Positions 1 through 11,957 of a stretch of 64,000 nucleotides of DNA are shown here, piece by piece. A program made the position numbers and the translations under genes. The notes under the pieces are model-generated. The model searched no databases. It was not told the DNA's origin and saw nothing but the letters and a program-made list of their open reading frames with translations. Source of the stretch: Boesenbergia rotunda. Taxonomy: Eukaryota; Streptophyta; Magnoliopsida; Zingiberales; Zingiberaceae. Every line of letters starts with the position of its first letter. The first letter of the stretch is position 1. The DNA is taken from NCBI GenBank assembly GCA_024364735.1, contig JAGFNQ010000281.1, positions 62,001 through 126,000 of the forward strand. The letters are read 5' to 3'.

Positions 1-1361
1 TTAGTTTATTAGGTTTAATCTCAAATTAAACCTAATTCGTAGTTCAACCAATCATTCATGTCTTTATCCCAATTACCCATCCCATTATCCACAATCGATC
101 ACTAATTGATTTCATTAGGTTTAACATAATGACGATCCAATCAAGGCAAGAATCACAAAATCACTCGGTATTGCTCCAGAAAGTTCTCCAAATCATTATT
201 CTAAATCCACAGGTCAAACAAAAACCATTCTATTGAATAAGAATTCAGAACCTGAACACAATACTAAAATCATGCATCAAGGCATTTCTAGCAATCACCA
301 AAACCAATCATACGGATCTCAATCCATTCAAGATCAACACCACCAAACTAACCTTACCTGAATCCGGTCTCAAGTGCAAGGTCCCCAAAACTCCAAAATA
401 TGACTAATTTGGCACGCTCAATGGTCCTCGGCACCCATTCTATTCTGATCCAAAAGCCAGCCAATCACCACAGCAACAAGGTCTTGATCTGATGCTCACG
501 CCACCACTGCTCAGATTTCTTGCCACCCAAAAACTCACGGCAGTGATCACAAGGAGGACTAAAACCTGTAATCCAATTCAATTCCATGGCAAAACCAAAA
601 ACAAGCCCAATCAAACACAAAAAAACCTAGCATCAAGCTGATCAATCTCGTTCAGAATCGAATCTGATACTCACCTTGGTGCGGCAGTCCTTGTTTGTTT
701 CGGAATCAACTCTAAATTTGATCTGCCAAGCCTCCGCTCTGATTCACCGCCGGCCCAACTCACCAGATGGTCCTCAGCTGGAGAGCATAGCTCGATTCAA
801 TAGGGGGAAAACCTAATCTGATTACCTCAACTCAAAGAACCCAGGCTGACAACCCTAGCTTACCTTCGGTGGTGCTCCGACAGCGTGAGGGAATCGCCGG
901 CTGATTGTCTATTTCCGCCCTCAAATCGCCCGCAACAAAATCCCTAGCCTCTACTCACAATCTGGCTAGGTATCTCGGAAATGGGAGCTCCGTCTCCGAC
1001 CGGTGCTGAGAGTGTGGTTCGCCGGAGAGAAGAGAACCGAGGGCCTTCTCTTGTGGCAAGGTCGCGCGAGAGGGGAAGAGGAAGGAGGGGGTTCGGCGCC
1101 TGCGGCTTCGCGAGGGGAGGAAGACACAAGCACAAACCCGAGCCCTAATCAACCTTTTATACTCGGCCTTTTTCATTTTAGCCCAACCCAATTTCGTCTA
1201 ATTACAAAAACACCCCTATTTTTGAACATTTTCGCGAACAGCCCCTTTAAGGTTTATTTTTATTCCATTTAACTCCTTAAAAATTTTGTCTAAGAGCCCG
1301 TACACCCTAGGGGGTTTTCTGAAAAATTTTTTGGAGTAGAATAAAAATGTCGGATTTAACA
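1..1361 (-). repeat. 3' LTR, partial (window edge)
   Basis: Nearly identical to 5859-7220 and bounded on its right by the polypurine tract. It holds the U3/promoter portion of the LTR, with a TATA box at 1154-1161 on the minus strand. The small ORFs in it are also present in the 5' LTR copy and show no protein-like conservation. Confidence 0.9.
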
Positions 1362-1371
1362 TCCTCCCCCA
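1362..1371 (-). other. Polypurine tract of the Gag-only element
   Basis: On the minus strand this reads TGGGGGAGGA directly before the 3' LTR start TGTTAAATCC. This is the position and composition expected for the plus-strand primer of an LTR retrotransposon. Confidence 0.8.
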
Positions 1372-1666
1372 CTAATAAAAATTTGGTCCCCAAATTTTCT
1401 TATTCACCCACAATAGGTACTAACAACATATAGCTAGTAATATGCTGATCGAAATCTAACCATACATACTAACCCCTATATCGTGTAACTACTATACGGA
1501 AACTAACCATAAGTTTCCGAGTAGTGTAACGTCCTACTGAAACCAGTGGTCTCCCCTGACCATTGATTAATAACCAACATCTCTCCAACCAGTAGGGTCA
1601 GCCTAGACTCCATCTATAAGTATCCGCAATAAGCATAAAACGATACTGATTCCGATTATCTCTATT

Positions 1667-3718
1667 TTAATTGACAAGTAAATAAACGAACGTCATACCG
1701 CGAAAAGTCGCTCCCTGGGTCTGCGGTGCCTCCTCTCTGGTGGTCGCATACGCTCGTCCCGTCTCCGGCGGTGGGGGTGGTACTGCCGGGTACTGCTGTG
1801 GCTGTGATACCGCCAGGTACTGCTGCGGCTGTGGCGGTGGCTGATACTGTGGCTGTGGCACCGCCAGGTACTGCTGCGGCAGTGGCTGTGGCTGATAGTG
1901 TGGCTGAGACTGCGGCTGATACGGTGGATAATCCTGACGCGGAGGAATACACTGCTGCTGAGATCCTAATGCTGAACTCGGCGATACAACCGAGGTGTAG
2001 CAAGCCTCGTATCCTGGCATACAATAGGCAGGTGCTGGAGGGGCGGACTGCGGCTGACGGAAAGAAGACTGTGTCCTATACCCTCCCCTATGAGATCCTG
2101 ACTGACTCATATGCCCGCTCTGTCCAATAGCTCTCGTACCCTCATGCTGTGCTTTCATCGCACAATCTCGCTTTATATGCCCTGGTAACTTACAATAGTA
2201 GCAAATCGACTGCTCCAGCGGACAATCCCCCCTACTATGCTGTCGGGAACCACACTGTGCACAGTGAGACCTAGCAGTAAACTGCTCCTGACTCTGCTGA
2301 GAAGATCGAGAGGATCCTGCCGAAGTACGACCTGACTTCTGGGGCCTGGATGATGCCTCAGAGATGCCCTGAGCGAACTGACCCTGGCTGCCGCGCTTTT
2401 GTCCAGTAGTCTGCGGATGCTGAGTCTGAGCGGAATTCGATACAGTCTGCTTCCCTTTCTTCGTACCCCCAAACAACCTGTGCTGAGTCATCTCAATCAT
2501 GAGCGCTCGCTCTAATGCCTCCCGATAGGAGGTCGGGACAAATCCTGACATCCGAGTCTGAATATATGCCGCTAGGCCCTGATGAAACTGAGTCATCCTC
2601 TCCAGGTCGTTTGCCACCAGGTGAGGGCAATACTCTGATAGGCAGGTAAACTCCGCCTCATATTCCAGTACTGATCGGTCTCCCTGCTGGAGAAATATGA
2701 AATCCTGTCGTCTAGCCATGCGGAATGATACTGGAAGGTATCTCGCCTCAAATGCCTCCCGGAATGTGTCCCAGGTGACGCACTCCTCGCCAATGACGGT
2801 CTGCTGTGAATTCCACCAAGCATATGCCTGATCTCGCAGGTGATAAATAGCCAACTCAGCCTTCTCCCATTCCGAACACCTCAAATAACGAAATGTACTC
2901 TCCAGTGTCCTGATCCACTCTCGGGCTGCAGCTGGATCTGGTCCTCCCTGGAATAGAGTGAATCGGCCCTTTACGGACGCCGCCAATATCGGAATCCGGG
3001 CTCGATCTCTAACGCCGTCGGTACGAGCAAGTGCCGCAGGGGGCACGGTGGAACATCCCGGTGCAGGAATCATAGAAGGAGCCGTAGGCCTGACCGGGGT
3101 GGGCATCACAGGTGGTGCCATAGGTATAGTAGAAAATCCTGGGGCAACAAATGCCGATGGAACTGAAGGGAGCACCTGGGCCTGCATCGTAGTCGGAATA
3201 GTGGGATACGCTGCAGTAGTCATAGCCGGGGGTGCAGTAGCATACGACGGTGCCGGTACGGCTGATGGCACAGTCTGATAGTATAGACCCGGCGCTGCTG
3301 GGGGAACTGTAGAGTACATCGGAGCAAGTATAGGCGTCTCCGATGGTGTAGGGGGAATAACCGGGGCAGGTACCACCGCGGTAACTGCAGGCTGCCTCGG
3401 AATGGGTGCCTCGGATGGAACTGCCGGGAACATCGGTGCAGAACCTACAGGTACTGAATAGGTCGGCAGTGGTACGGCTGCTGACACGGTAAATACTACC
3501 GGAGTAGACCCAGCAGGAGGGGCAGTAGGTACTGCTGATGGAAAAGGAGTAGGGACCCTCTGAGTCGGGGAACCCTGTCCTCTCTGGATGTCCTGCAACG
3601 TCTGACCTCGGCTATCAGACTCTCTCTCTGCTGGCTCTACAGCCGAAGGCTCTAAAGTCTCCTTACGTGGCCGTCCCCGACCACGTCTCAGTACAGGCAT
3701 ATGAGCATCTCGCGTCAT
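1667..3718 (-). CDS. gag: Gag polyprotein, Ty3/gypsy type, with AT-hook and two zinc knuckles
   Basis: This is the only coding region of the element. The open frame begins at 3883, but the Met at 3718 is preferred because the protein-like sequence starts there; this gives about 683 residues. An AT-hook-like RGRGRPRK is at residues 10-17. A Pro/Val/Ala-rich region follows to about 240. The retrotransposon gag capsid region is about 250-415 (starts FTLFQGG, with REW and AYAWW motifs). Two CCHC knuckles lie near 485 (CAQCGSRQHSRGDC) and 505 (CYYCKLPGHIKRDC), then a Gln/Pro-rich tail. Gag packages element RNA into virus-like particles. The frame ends just after ATTREEA, which resembles the ALTREEA seen where protease starts in autonomous relatives, so pol has been deleted at that junction. 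It needs enzymes from another element to move. The AT-hook is unusual and could bind DNA. Confidence 0.85.
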   Translation of the reverse strand: MTRDAHMPVLRRGRGRPRKETLEPSAVEPAERESDSRGQTLQDIQRGQGSPTQRVPTPFPSAVPTAPPAGSTPVVFTVSAAVPLPTYSVPVGSAPMFPAVPSEAPIPRQPAVTAVVPAPVIPPTPSETPILAPMYSTVPPAAPGLYYQTVPSAVPAPSYATAPPAMTTAAYPTIPTTMQAQVLPSVPSAFVAPGFSTIPMAPPVMPTPVRPTAPSMIPAPGCSTVPPAALARTDGVRDRARIPILAASVKGRFTLFQGGPDPAAAREWIRTLESTFRYLRCSEWEKAELAIYHLRDQAYAWWNSQQTVIGEECVTWDTFREAFEARYLPVSFRMARRQDFIFLQQGDRSVLEYEAEFTCLSEYCPHLVANDLERMTQFHQGLAAYIQTRMSGFVPTSYREALERALMIEMTQHRLFGGTKKGKQTVSNSAQTQHPQTTGQKRGSQGQFAQGISEASSRPQKSGRTSAGSSRSSQQSQEQFTARSHCAQCGSRQHSRGDCPLEQSICYYCKLPGHIKRDCAMKAQHEGTRAIGQSGHMSQSGSHRGGYRTQSSFRQPQSAPPAPAYCMPGYEACYTSVVSPSSALGSQQQCIPPRQDYPPYQPQSQPHYQPQPLPQQYLAVPQPQYQPPPQPQQYLAVSQPQQYPAVPPPPPETGRAYATTREEAPQTQGATFRGMTFVYLLVN

Positions 3719-4046
3719 ACCTGTTACATTATTAACGAGTATTAAAACCCAAAACCAAGAGGCTAACCTTAATTTACCCATTTGCTGCCTGGAGAAGTCC
3801 TGTCGCTGCCAAGTCCCCAAATTGCCGTCGCATCTCAACCACGGCTTTAAAAATCCGTAATGTACTCGGATGAATAACATCAAACCCGAGCTCCGACACC
3901 TACCAGTTCAGTGTCAGATTTAAATTCCGAAAAATCCACGAATCGATGGTATCCCGCATCCTGGGCTTGATACCAAAAATACCAAAATAAATCGGTATCA
4001 GATAAACCCCGAAAATCCCGTAAAACACGTAGGCATCGAAACCTAC

Positions 4047-4058
4047 GCTCTGATACCA
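4047..4058 (-). other. Primer binding site (initiator Met-tRNA)
   Basis: The minus strand reads TGGTATCAGAGC, complementary to the 3' end of plant initiator Met-tRNA. It lies eight bases inside the 5' LTR end at 4067, which fixes the element's orientation. Confidence 0.9.
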
Positions 4059-4066
4059 AAATAAAT

Positions 4067-7000
4067 TGTCACGCCCCGAGACACAGGAGCCGCTGATCCA
4101 ATAGAAAATCGGGCAGCACCTCCCCTGTCCGGCGGACAATTTATACATACACAGATAATATAACAATCCACGCAATATATATATTTGCACAACCACGCAG
4201 TTTAAAGGGCCACAGGCCTCAGATATAAGCAGAAACAACAGTTATATGATTATAACTATCGAAAAACCAAATCCGAACTCACCTGAGCTGCCAGGGGGCA
4301 GGAACAAAACCAAAACCAATCGAAGTCCAACATAGGACTCAAAAGTACAATACTATCGAATTAAACATGAATACATGTTCGAAACACCACAACGGAAGCA
4401 TAGGAAATACTACAGGGTCCATAAGCAAAACAAACATAAAATAAAACCAAGCGGAGCTCCTCTGGAGCTAGGGACTGGCGGCTCGGGATCTCCTCGTAGA
4501 CATCAACCTGAAATAAACATATATGGCAACGGGGTGAGTCCATAACTCAGCGAATACCCAACAGATATGCATAGAAGGTTATACCAACAATAAGAGTTCA
4601 GCTAATACAGTCTCATATCAACAAGAGGGAAAGACTGGAACTGAAAATACTGGGTAGGTACATACCTGAATCCATCTAACCTGTACAGAGGGTAAGAAAT
4701 ACCAAAAGAAAAAAAAAACCAATAGACATATAAGCTCATATACAAGTCTCCAGAATATGCGATGTCAAACAAGTGCAGCAAATAAGTGCAGCAAACAATG
4801 CACAATGCAAAATATGCACATGGTGCAATGACATGTGTCACCCCCTAGTCCCAGTCAGGATATCATCCACGACGTCCGCGTGGGTAGAGCTGTGACAAAC
4901 TGTACGCACCCTGCCATCACTGCTCCTGAGTGACCGGGTGGACAGGATGCTGGCCGGGGGACCACCCCCCTACCTCACGTATATATGAGGGAGCTCCGCT
5001 CTCATCTCCTCGTGGCTCAGTACGAGAAGGGACCCCTGGCTGCTACCACGCCCGCGCTCACCCTCCTCATAGTGACCGAACGGAGCAATACAGGGCAAAT
5101 GCACACATCTACGGTATCCACTAACCCATGAGTGGCCGTGCGTGCATATCATGTACCGGAAGACGATTAGGCTCAACCACAAGGGAGTCGCTGATCGCCG
5201 GCATGCAACAGTGCAAGGATGGTGTATGATAGATACACATACCTCCCTCCCAATTCCTCAGTATACTAGGTCTCAGTCTGAAATCCTACAACAAGAAATA
5301 CAGGTAACCTACAAGGTATACTGGCCTGAAACTACCGATCTCTCAAGGTCAAGTGCAAGAGGTACATCCCGATATTTAAGCATACACACAGATATGACAA
5401 TACCAGAGACTGTATGGAACTAACAGCAGAATAACTCAGGGATGAACAACAAGTATCCAGAACTGGCATAATAAACAGGGATAAACAACAATATCCAGAA
5501 CAGACATAATAACCAGGGATAGCGTAGGATCTTACTGCTATCTATAACATTCTATGCATAACAAAATGACAATATCAAAATAGATAAGTCAAAGGGTACC
5601 CGCCTCAATCGTAAGATGCTCGTATCAGAAAGAACCTCCCGTCCGCTAATCAGCAACGATCAATGTCCTGTATCAGAGGACATAGTTTTTAGCTATCATA
5701 ACAGGTGATAAATTAGCTAAACGAGCTACCTCAATTTATTAGGATCGTCCTTATTATTCCGTTTCATTTAATTAACCATAATTAAATGATTAACCCTTAA
5801 TGATCCCGTGCTCTTAAATTAGATTCCTATTAGGTTTCGAGGCCCAACTTTATCAAGTTTAGTTTATTAGGTTTAATCTCAAATTAAACCTAATTCGTAG
5901 TTCAACCAATCATTCATGTCTTTATCCCAATTACCCATCCCATTATCCACAATCGATCACTAATTGATTTCATTAGGTTTAACATAATGACGATCCAATC
6001 AAGGCAAGAATCACAAAATCACTCGGTATTGCTCCAGAAAGTTCTCCAAATCATTATTCTAAATCCACAGGTCAAACAAAAATCATTCTATTGAATAAGA
6101 ATTCAGAACCTGAACACAATACTAAAAATCATGCATCAAGGCATTTCTAGCAATCACCAAAACCAATCATACGGATCTCAATCCATTCAAGATCAACACC
6201 ACCAAACTAACCTTACCTGAATCCGGTCTCAAGTGCAAGGTCCCCAAAACTCCAAAATATGACTAATTTGGCACGCTCAATGGTCCTCGTCACCCATTCT
6301 ATTCTGATCCAAAAGCCAGCCAATCACCACAGCAACAAGGTCTTGATCTGATGCTCACGCCACCACTGCTCAGATTTCTTGCCACCCAAAAACTCACGGC
6401 AGTGATCACAAGGAGGACTAAAACCTGTAATCCAATTCAATTCCATGGCAAAACCAAAAACAAGCCCAATCAAACACAAAAAAACCTAGCATCAAGCTGA
6501 TCAATCTCGTTCAGAATCGAATCTGATACTCACCTTGGTGCGGCAGTCCTTGTTTGTTTCGGAATCAACTCTAAATTTGATCTGCCAAGCCTCCGCTCTG
6601 ATTCACCGCCGGCCCAACTCACCAGATGGTCCTCAGCTGGAGAGCATAGCTCGATTCAATAGGGGGAAAACCTAATCTGATTACCTCAACTCAAAGAACC
6701 CAGGCTGACAACCCTAGCTTACCTTCGGTGGTGCTCCGACAGCGTGAGGGAATCGCCGGCCGATTGTCTATTTCCGCCCTCAAATCGCCCGCAACAAAAT
6801 CCCTAGCCTCTACTCACAATCTGGCTAGGTATCTCGGAAATGGGAGCTCCGTCTCCGACCGGTGCTGAGAGTGTGGTTCGCCGGAGAGAAGAGAACCGAG
6901 GGCCTTCTCTTGTGGCAAGGTCGCGCGAGAGGGGAAGAGGAAGGAGGGGGTTCGGCGCCTGCGGCTTCGCGAGGGGAGGAAGACACAAGCACAAACCCGA

Positions 7001-7220
7001 GCCCTAATCAACCTTTTATACTCGGCCTTTTTCATTTTAGCCCAACCCAATTTCATCTAATTACAAAAACACCCCTATTTTTGAACATTTTCGCGAACAG
7101 CCCCTTTAAGGTTTATTTTTATTCCATTTAACTCCTTAAAAATTTTGTCTAAGAGCCCGTACGCCCTAGGGGGTTTTCTGAAAAATTTTCTGGAGTAGAA
7201 TAAAAATGTCGGATTTAACA
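4067..7220 (-). repeat. 5' LTR of the Gag-only element (3154 bp)
   Basis: Bounded by TG (7220) and CA (4067) on the minus strand, next to the primer site. The first 1361 bp repeat at 1-1361. A TATA box lies at 7013-7020, followed by a GC-rich leader with several GTAAG-type donor-like sites (for example near 6720 and 6530), which suggests a spliced LTR transcript. The right border sits inside another LTR (7221-10341), so this element is nested. Confidence 0.88.
7013..7020 (-). promoter_or_regulatory. TATA box of the 5' LTR
   Basis: The minus strand reads TATAAAAG, followed within about 100 bases by a GC-rich CT-rich leader. The same box is kept at 1154-1161 in the other LTR. Inferred core promoter for Gag RNA. 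Confidence 0.6.
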
Positions 7221-8865
7221 ATGATTATGGGTGAATTTTAGGTAAAAATTTATAGAAATATAAAGGGGTTTTAATGAGAAATATTAACATAATTATGGGG
7301 GAATTTTTAAGGAATTTTCGAAATAATAGAAAATAAAATAGAAAATTAGTGCATGAGACCTCTTGTACAACCATGCATGCACTAACCAATTCACCTAGCA
7401 AGGGAGTGCTATGAGGGAATGAAGTGGATTTTAGTTAAGGCTTGGGGAAAGGAAGAGTCACATGAGAGGAGGCACCATGTCTCTTCATTTGCCCTCTTCA
7501 TTGAGCATAAATGAGAGATAACTTAATACTTGGGAGTTACTTCTCTTCTTTTCATCCACCAAGCCCTTCTCTTCTCCCCCTTCCTCATCCTAGCCGAAAC
7601 CCCAAGGGGGGATTTTTCCTTGTAAAAGGTTCACCTAAGGCTCTATCTCCAAGATCCAAGGCTTTTACAAGGGTACAAAGGCTAGGGGTGGTCAAGAGGC
7701 AATAAGATCTTCATCCTTCTCCCAAATCTAAGGTTTATAATCAAGATCAACCAAGGTAAGACTCCCTCACCTATGGTATAATAGTTCTCCTTGATGTTTA
7801 GCATAATATAAAGTTTGGTTCGGGTTTGATGTTGAAGAAACCATGATTTGGACCCCTATGACTTTCGGCCACTAAGGTTTTTGGGTCCATGATGATGTTA
7901 AAAATCTTAATCATGCTTTCTAATGTGTTCTCATGATGTTTATAGAATAAATATAATTTTGGGGAATTTTTGGAGTACCCTAAGACCCTTTAGGGTTTGG
8001 GACCCTCATAAGGATTCCATGGCTAGGGTTGGATTTAACCCTTCAATTATGTATCTTGTGTACCCTTATGATACAAGGGGAGGTTGAAGGGATTTATGTG
8101 AATTTTCACAAAGTCTTGTGACCCTAAGGGTTTCGGCCAAGAAAGTTCTAGGGCAAGGAGTTAGGGCTTACCCCAAGTAAGGGTCCTAATAACTCCTATG
8201 GTATGGTATGGAAGGTGTTAGATGATTAATTAGAAATTTTATGAATTTATTCAGGCACCCATGGCCCTTACATGTTTCGGCCAACCTTAGGAAAAATAGG
8301 GCTAAAAGTTAGGGTAAACCCTAATCATGAGCCTTAATGGCTTCTTATGGCCCTAGATGTAGTGTATGGTTGTTCCTTTTTCCTTATGCTACCTTACATG
8401 TCATTGAATGATGGAACTTCTCCCTTATAGGTTTCGGCCAAGCAAGGTAAGCAGGGTTTGGGAGGAGTTAGGGTTTGAAGAATGATGGTTTATGGTTTAT
8501 TATGAAGTATGTATAAAGGTTAAAGCATGTGGTAGAAATTAAGTTACCGATAACCCTAACCTTAAGCACCATGTTTTATGTTTGTATGTTTATGATTAGA
8601 TGTCATGCTGAATAGAGTTTATTCCCGAATGTCTTATGTTCTATGCCATGCACTTGGATAGTAGGTAGCATGTTTATGGAAGTCCTACCTATGCATGCTT
8701 GTGATAGATACCATGCTTATGTATGAAATGCAATGCTTACCTCATGATTCATGATCATGCAAGCTCTATGGATTTGGATAATAGTCTATGTAAACATGTC
8801 ATGTTCAATGAATATAATGCAATGCTTACCTTATATGTCATGATCATACAAGCACTATGAATAAG

Positions 8866-8990
8866 AATGATGTTTTATGAATGAATATGTATGCCATGTT
8901 TTATGAATGAAGATGCATGCCATGTTTTATGAATGATGATGCATGCCATGTTTTATGAAAGAAGATGCATGCCATGTTTATGAATGAAGA
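8866..8990. repeat. Tandem repeat, about 35-bp units
   Basis: Three to four imperfect units with the core GATGCATGCCATGTTTTATG. Part of the LTR at 7221-10341. Confidence 0.7.
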
Positions 8991-9479
8991 TAATGCTCAT
9001 GCCTTCAAGGCATCATGATGCTATGCATAAAGAATGAACAATGAAAGGACAAGCATGTTTTAAGTCATGCTTCATGTAACAAGGTTATGCTATGTTAAAT
9101 ATGCCATGAATGTCTTATGAATGATGAAGCATGTAAAGTATTTTACTTTATGAATGGGCTTGTACCGGACCGAAGTATGGGTCCAAGGGATGGGCACCTT
9201 AAGAACGCCCCGGTTCTAGACTACCGACTATGCTGTTCACGGTTCTGGCACTACCGAAGCTGTGCAACAGGGATGGGCACCTTAAGAACGCCTTGGTTCT
9301 GGGACTACCGACTATGTTGTCCTTATCCTAGTAGGTCGAGACTAGCTACCTCATATTTACTTAGGGATGCGCGCACATGATGTATGTATGTGGTACAAGC
9401 CGGGGACCCCAATGATGTGATGATTATGTTTAAGTATGTAAAAGTATGATTTTAAAAATTAAGCATCCTTATGTATATG

Positions 9480-9850
9480 CATTTGACTCATGCATTCATT
9501 CATGTTATGCATTATGCCAAGTAACATGCCATGCTAAGTATGTTTTATGTTTATCTCTATGTCATGTATCATGTCATGCTAAGTATGTTTTATGTTATCT
9601 CTACGCCATGTATCATGTCATGCTAAGTATGTTTTATGTTTATATCTATGCCAAGTATCATGCCATACTAAGTATGTTTTATGTTATCTCTATGCCATGT
9701 ATCATGTCATGCTAAGTATATTTTATGTTTACGTTTATGCCATGTATCACGCCATGTTAAGAACAATTATGCTTATGTTTATGTCATGTATCATGTCATG
9801 CTAAGTATATTTTATGCTCATGTTCTATGCTAAGAACTATGTCATGCTGA
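9480..9850. repeat. Minisatellite, about 55-bp units
   Basis: At least five units with the core ATCATGTCATGCTAAGTATG then a TTTTATGTT stretch. The short ORFs here simply read through these repeats and are not genes. Confidence 0.75.
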
Positions 9851-10341
9851 GTGATTTTATATGCTTACGGTTTATGTTAAGCAACAAGTTATGTTAATGT
9901 TTCGTGTGCATATGTTTAAGTGACGAATGGTTTTAGTGAGTAGAAAAGGGTCTTACTAAGCCTATGTGCTTATAGTCTTATTTTTCTTATACCGCGGATC
10001 AAGCAAGAGGTTACTAAGGGAAGCAGCAGGAGGGGCAAGTGTGTGTGTGACAATGACTTGGCAAAAGAAAAGAAAAGATCCTATGTCTTTCTCTCTTTAC
10101 ATGATGACCACGCAAACATATTTAAGAATGATGCTATATGATTATAAATGATGCTAAGTTTACCATGTCACTATGGTTAAGAATGATAGCTAAGAATGTG
10201 TCAACATGATTTAAGTTATAAGTGCATGGTTTAAACGCATGTGGATAAAGTTTTAAAATTATTCCGCTGCATTAAGAAGTCCACATGCGTATATGTATGT
10301 CACGTAGCGCCGCCGTAAGGCTGTAAATGGGCGGGCGTTAC

Positions 10342-11957
10342 AATTAGGGTGTCTTTTAGAATGCATTCACCACATGACCTTACATCTTCTGTGTCATGTC
10401 CTTGTGATGTCTCTATTGCCCGTGGAATGTCATCCCCAATCTCAAGGTTCTCAAACAATGTGTTCTCATGTAGGTTAGGAATTATTTCAACAATCACCTG
10501 TCAATTACCAAGTACACAAATTTTACTGCCTCTATATCAAACTAACATAGATCACAGTGTAGAATAATTACCTCTTCGGGCCTGATTTGGTTGACAAGGT
10601 CCCTCACCCTACTAATATGCGAAGGAATATTCCTCCACTTATTTATTCGGGGTTCTTCAACATTGTATGGTTTTTGAATGGGTACATGCTCCAAAAACCA
10701 TGCCTACACAAAATTTTCTAGACAATTACATTAATGACAGCAAAATATTATAAAATTTATCAAGAAAATTCTACTCGCTGCCAAAAGCCCAGCAAATCCC
10801 TTTACGTAAGGGAGGTTGGTGGTCCTCTGGTTTCCCTGAGTTGATGAAAATAATTCCCCAATCTTAGGTAATTGGGGAGATAAAAATTTATGGATAACTT
10901 CCACCCAGTTGAATCTACCAAGATTGTCATAATCATCTACTATATCTACAAGCCCTAGAGGGACCTTATATGTACTAGACGAAAATAAAACACAAACAAA
11001 TATATACAAAATAAATAATTTACAAACTAATAACACATCATCCTCTGATTCAACACTTTTAAAATAATGTTTAAGTAAGTCCTCAATTCTTGTTCTGGTA
11101 GATTGTTTTTCTTTTGAGAAGTAAGTACGATCGAGGTCTCCCGATGCTTTAGTTGAATTAATAGGGACCGAAACTCCACCGTCCACTAGACCCAGTAACA
11201 AAGCAACATCTCGTCTGGTGCACGCAACCGGTACACCTGAAACAATTAAAATATTTAGTTATCATCAACAATATAGGCTTCAACTTATTTCACTTTGGGC
11301 CTGAAATGAATTCATTTCAGGCCCACGTATTCATTTCAGGCCCACATTGGGCCTGAAATGATTCATTTCAGGCCTACCGAGGGCCTGAAGTAAATTCACT
11401 TCAGGCCCTCGGTAGGCTTGAAATAAAATCATTTCAGGTCTACCTAGGGCTTAAAGTGAATTTCACCTAAATTTCACTCATTTAAATTGATCAAATAATC
11501 ATTTAAGGCCAACTATATCCAAGTTTTATCTTACTATAGATATTGTTTATAATTCATAATTAAAACTATTACCTGAGAATTTAAAAACTTGCGAGTTTGA
11601 ATCCCAATTTTCAAATATATTAACCAAAATTCCCCGGATATGCTGCAATTCTTCTATGTCCAAGAAAATACCGAAGGGCGACTCTTTGATCTTCGCAATG
11701 TGTCGCTCATTTAAAATTTTAAATGCTTCAACAAAATATTTAAAGTGGCCTAAACCACTGCACCAATGTAATTTCTTCCCAAACTCATCTGAACCCTACA
11801 GTTTTTATACATTACAAATTTATTCAGCAAAAATAAGTATAAATATTTTCACAAACTATGTTGTTCTTACCTAAGCCTATCGCTAGCATACCTTGGTGAT
11901 TAATGCCAATGAAGAAGACGATGAACGACCCACAGACCTTTTTCCTGCCATTATCAT
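10342..11957 (-). pseudogene. DUF1985-type plant mobile gene, 3' end cut by an LTR
   Basis: Exons read on the minus strand: exon 1 11892-11957 (Met, GKRSVGRS, Ser run; the next Met at 11951 is an alternative start); exon 2 11573-11795 (ESPFGIFLDIEE, then FKFSG); exon 3 from 11236 to about 10780 (RRDVALLLGLVDGG, VPLGLVDIVDDYDNLGR, VKGFAGLLA); exon 4 about 10570-10705 (AWFLEHVPI, PRINKWRNIP); exon 5 from about 10500. Exons 1-3 join in frame through GT/AG borders. The conserved blocks fit the DUF1985/plant mobile domain family, usually carried by transposons and often fused to a Ulp1 protease. No biochemical role is established. Exon 5 stops at 10342, where LTR sequence begins, so the C-terminal part is separated. 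The exon 3 donor gives a doubtful frame. The gene lies inside the terminal repeat ending at 12397, suggesting it is element-borne. Confidence 0.65.
11291..11460. repeat. Cluster of short inverted motifs GGCCTGAAAT / ATTTCAGGCC
   Basis: Several copies alternate in both orientations, about 20-35 bases apart, inside intron 2 of the DUF1985 gene. The same motif pairs occur at 48100-48420, 49130-49260, 49550-49590 and 50570-50960 in the palindromic element. They can fold into small hairpins. Confidence 0.75.

Larger units (their letters stand above)
1..7220 (-). mobile_element. Gag-only LTR retrotransposon (TR-GAG type), young copy
   Basis: The element reads on the minus strand. Its 5' LTR is 4067-7220, internal region 1362-4066, and the first 1361 bases of its 3' LTR are 1-1361; the rest lies left of the window. 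LTRs start TGTTAAATCC and end CGTGACA on the minus strand. A primer site matching initiator Met-tRNA and a polypurine tract sit exactly at the LTR borders. The 2.7-kb interior holds one gag ORF and no protease, reverse transcriptase, RNase H or integrase. By eye the overlapping LTR parts (1-1361 against 5859-7220) differ at about seven bases and one single-base indel, so the insertion is recent. Gag resembles Ty3/gypsy chromoviruses (Tekay/Del-like, tentative). The putative target duplication on the right is ATGAT at 7221-7225; its partner is outside the window. Confidence 0.88.
7221..10341 (+). repeat. 3' part of a plus-oriented gypsy-type LTR, probably solo or interrupted
   Basis: The block ends GGGCGGGCGTTACA at 10341, a typical 3' end for plant Ty3/gypsy LTRs; an ATTCCGCTGC motif shortly before it also fits. 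No primer site follows, so it is a solo LTR or a 3' LTR. The Gag-only element abuts it at 7220, so its 5' part is probably left of the window. It holds tandem repeats (8866-8990 and 9480-9850) and a direct duplication starting at 9187 and 9270. No coding sequence is supported. Its right border cuts the DUF1985 gene. Confidence 0.6.

Noticed and set aside
944..1272. Conserved small ORFs present in both LTR copies (also 6803-7131)
   Set aside because: They are identical because the LTRs are young; composition matches a GC-rich leader and no domain is seen.
1726..2130. 134-residue plus-strand ORF, and similar ORFs at 2958-3278
   Set aside because: Antisense shadows of the Pro/Val-rich and Gln/Pro-rich parts of gag.
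4047..4058. Met-tRNA-like sequence (also at 21693-21705)
   Set aside because: Only the acceptor-end complement is present: a primer binding site, not a tRNA gene.
9446..9850. Regular repeats that could suggest a CRISPR array
   Set aside because: Units are adjacent and degenerate without unique spacers, in a plant LTR: a minisatellite.
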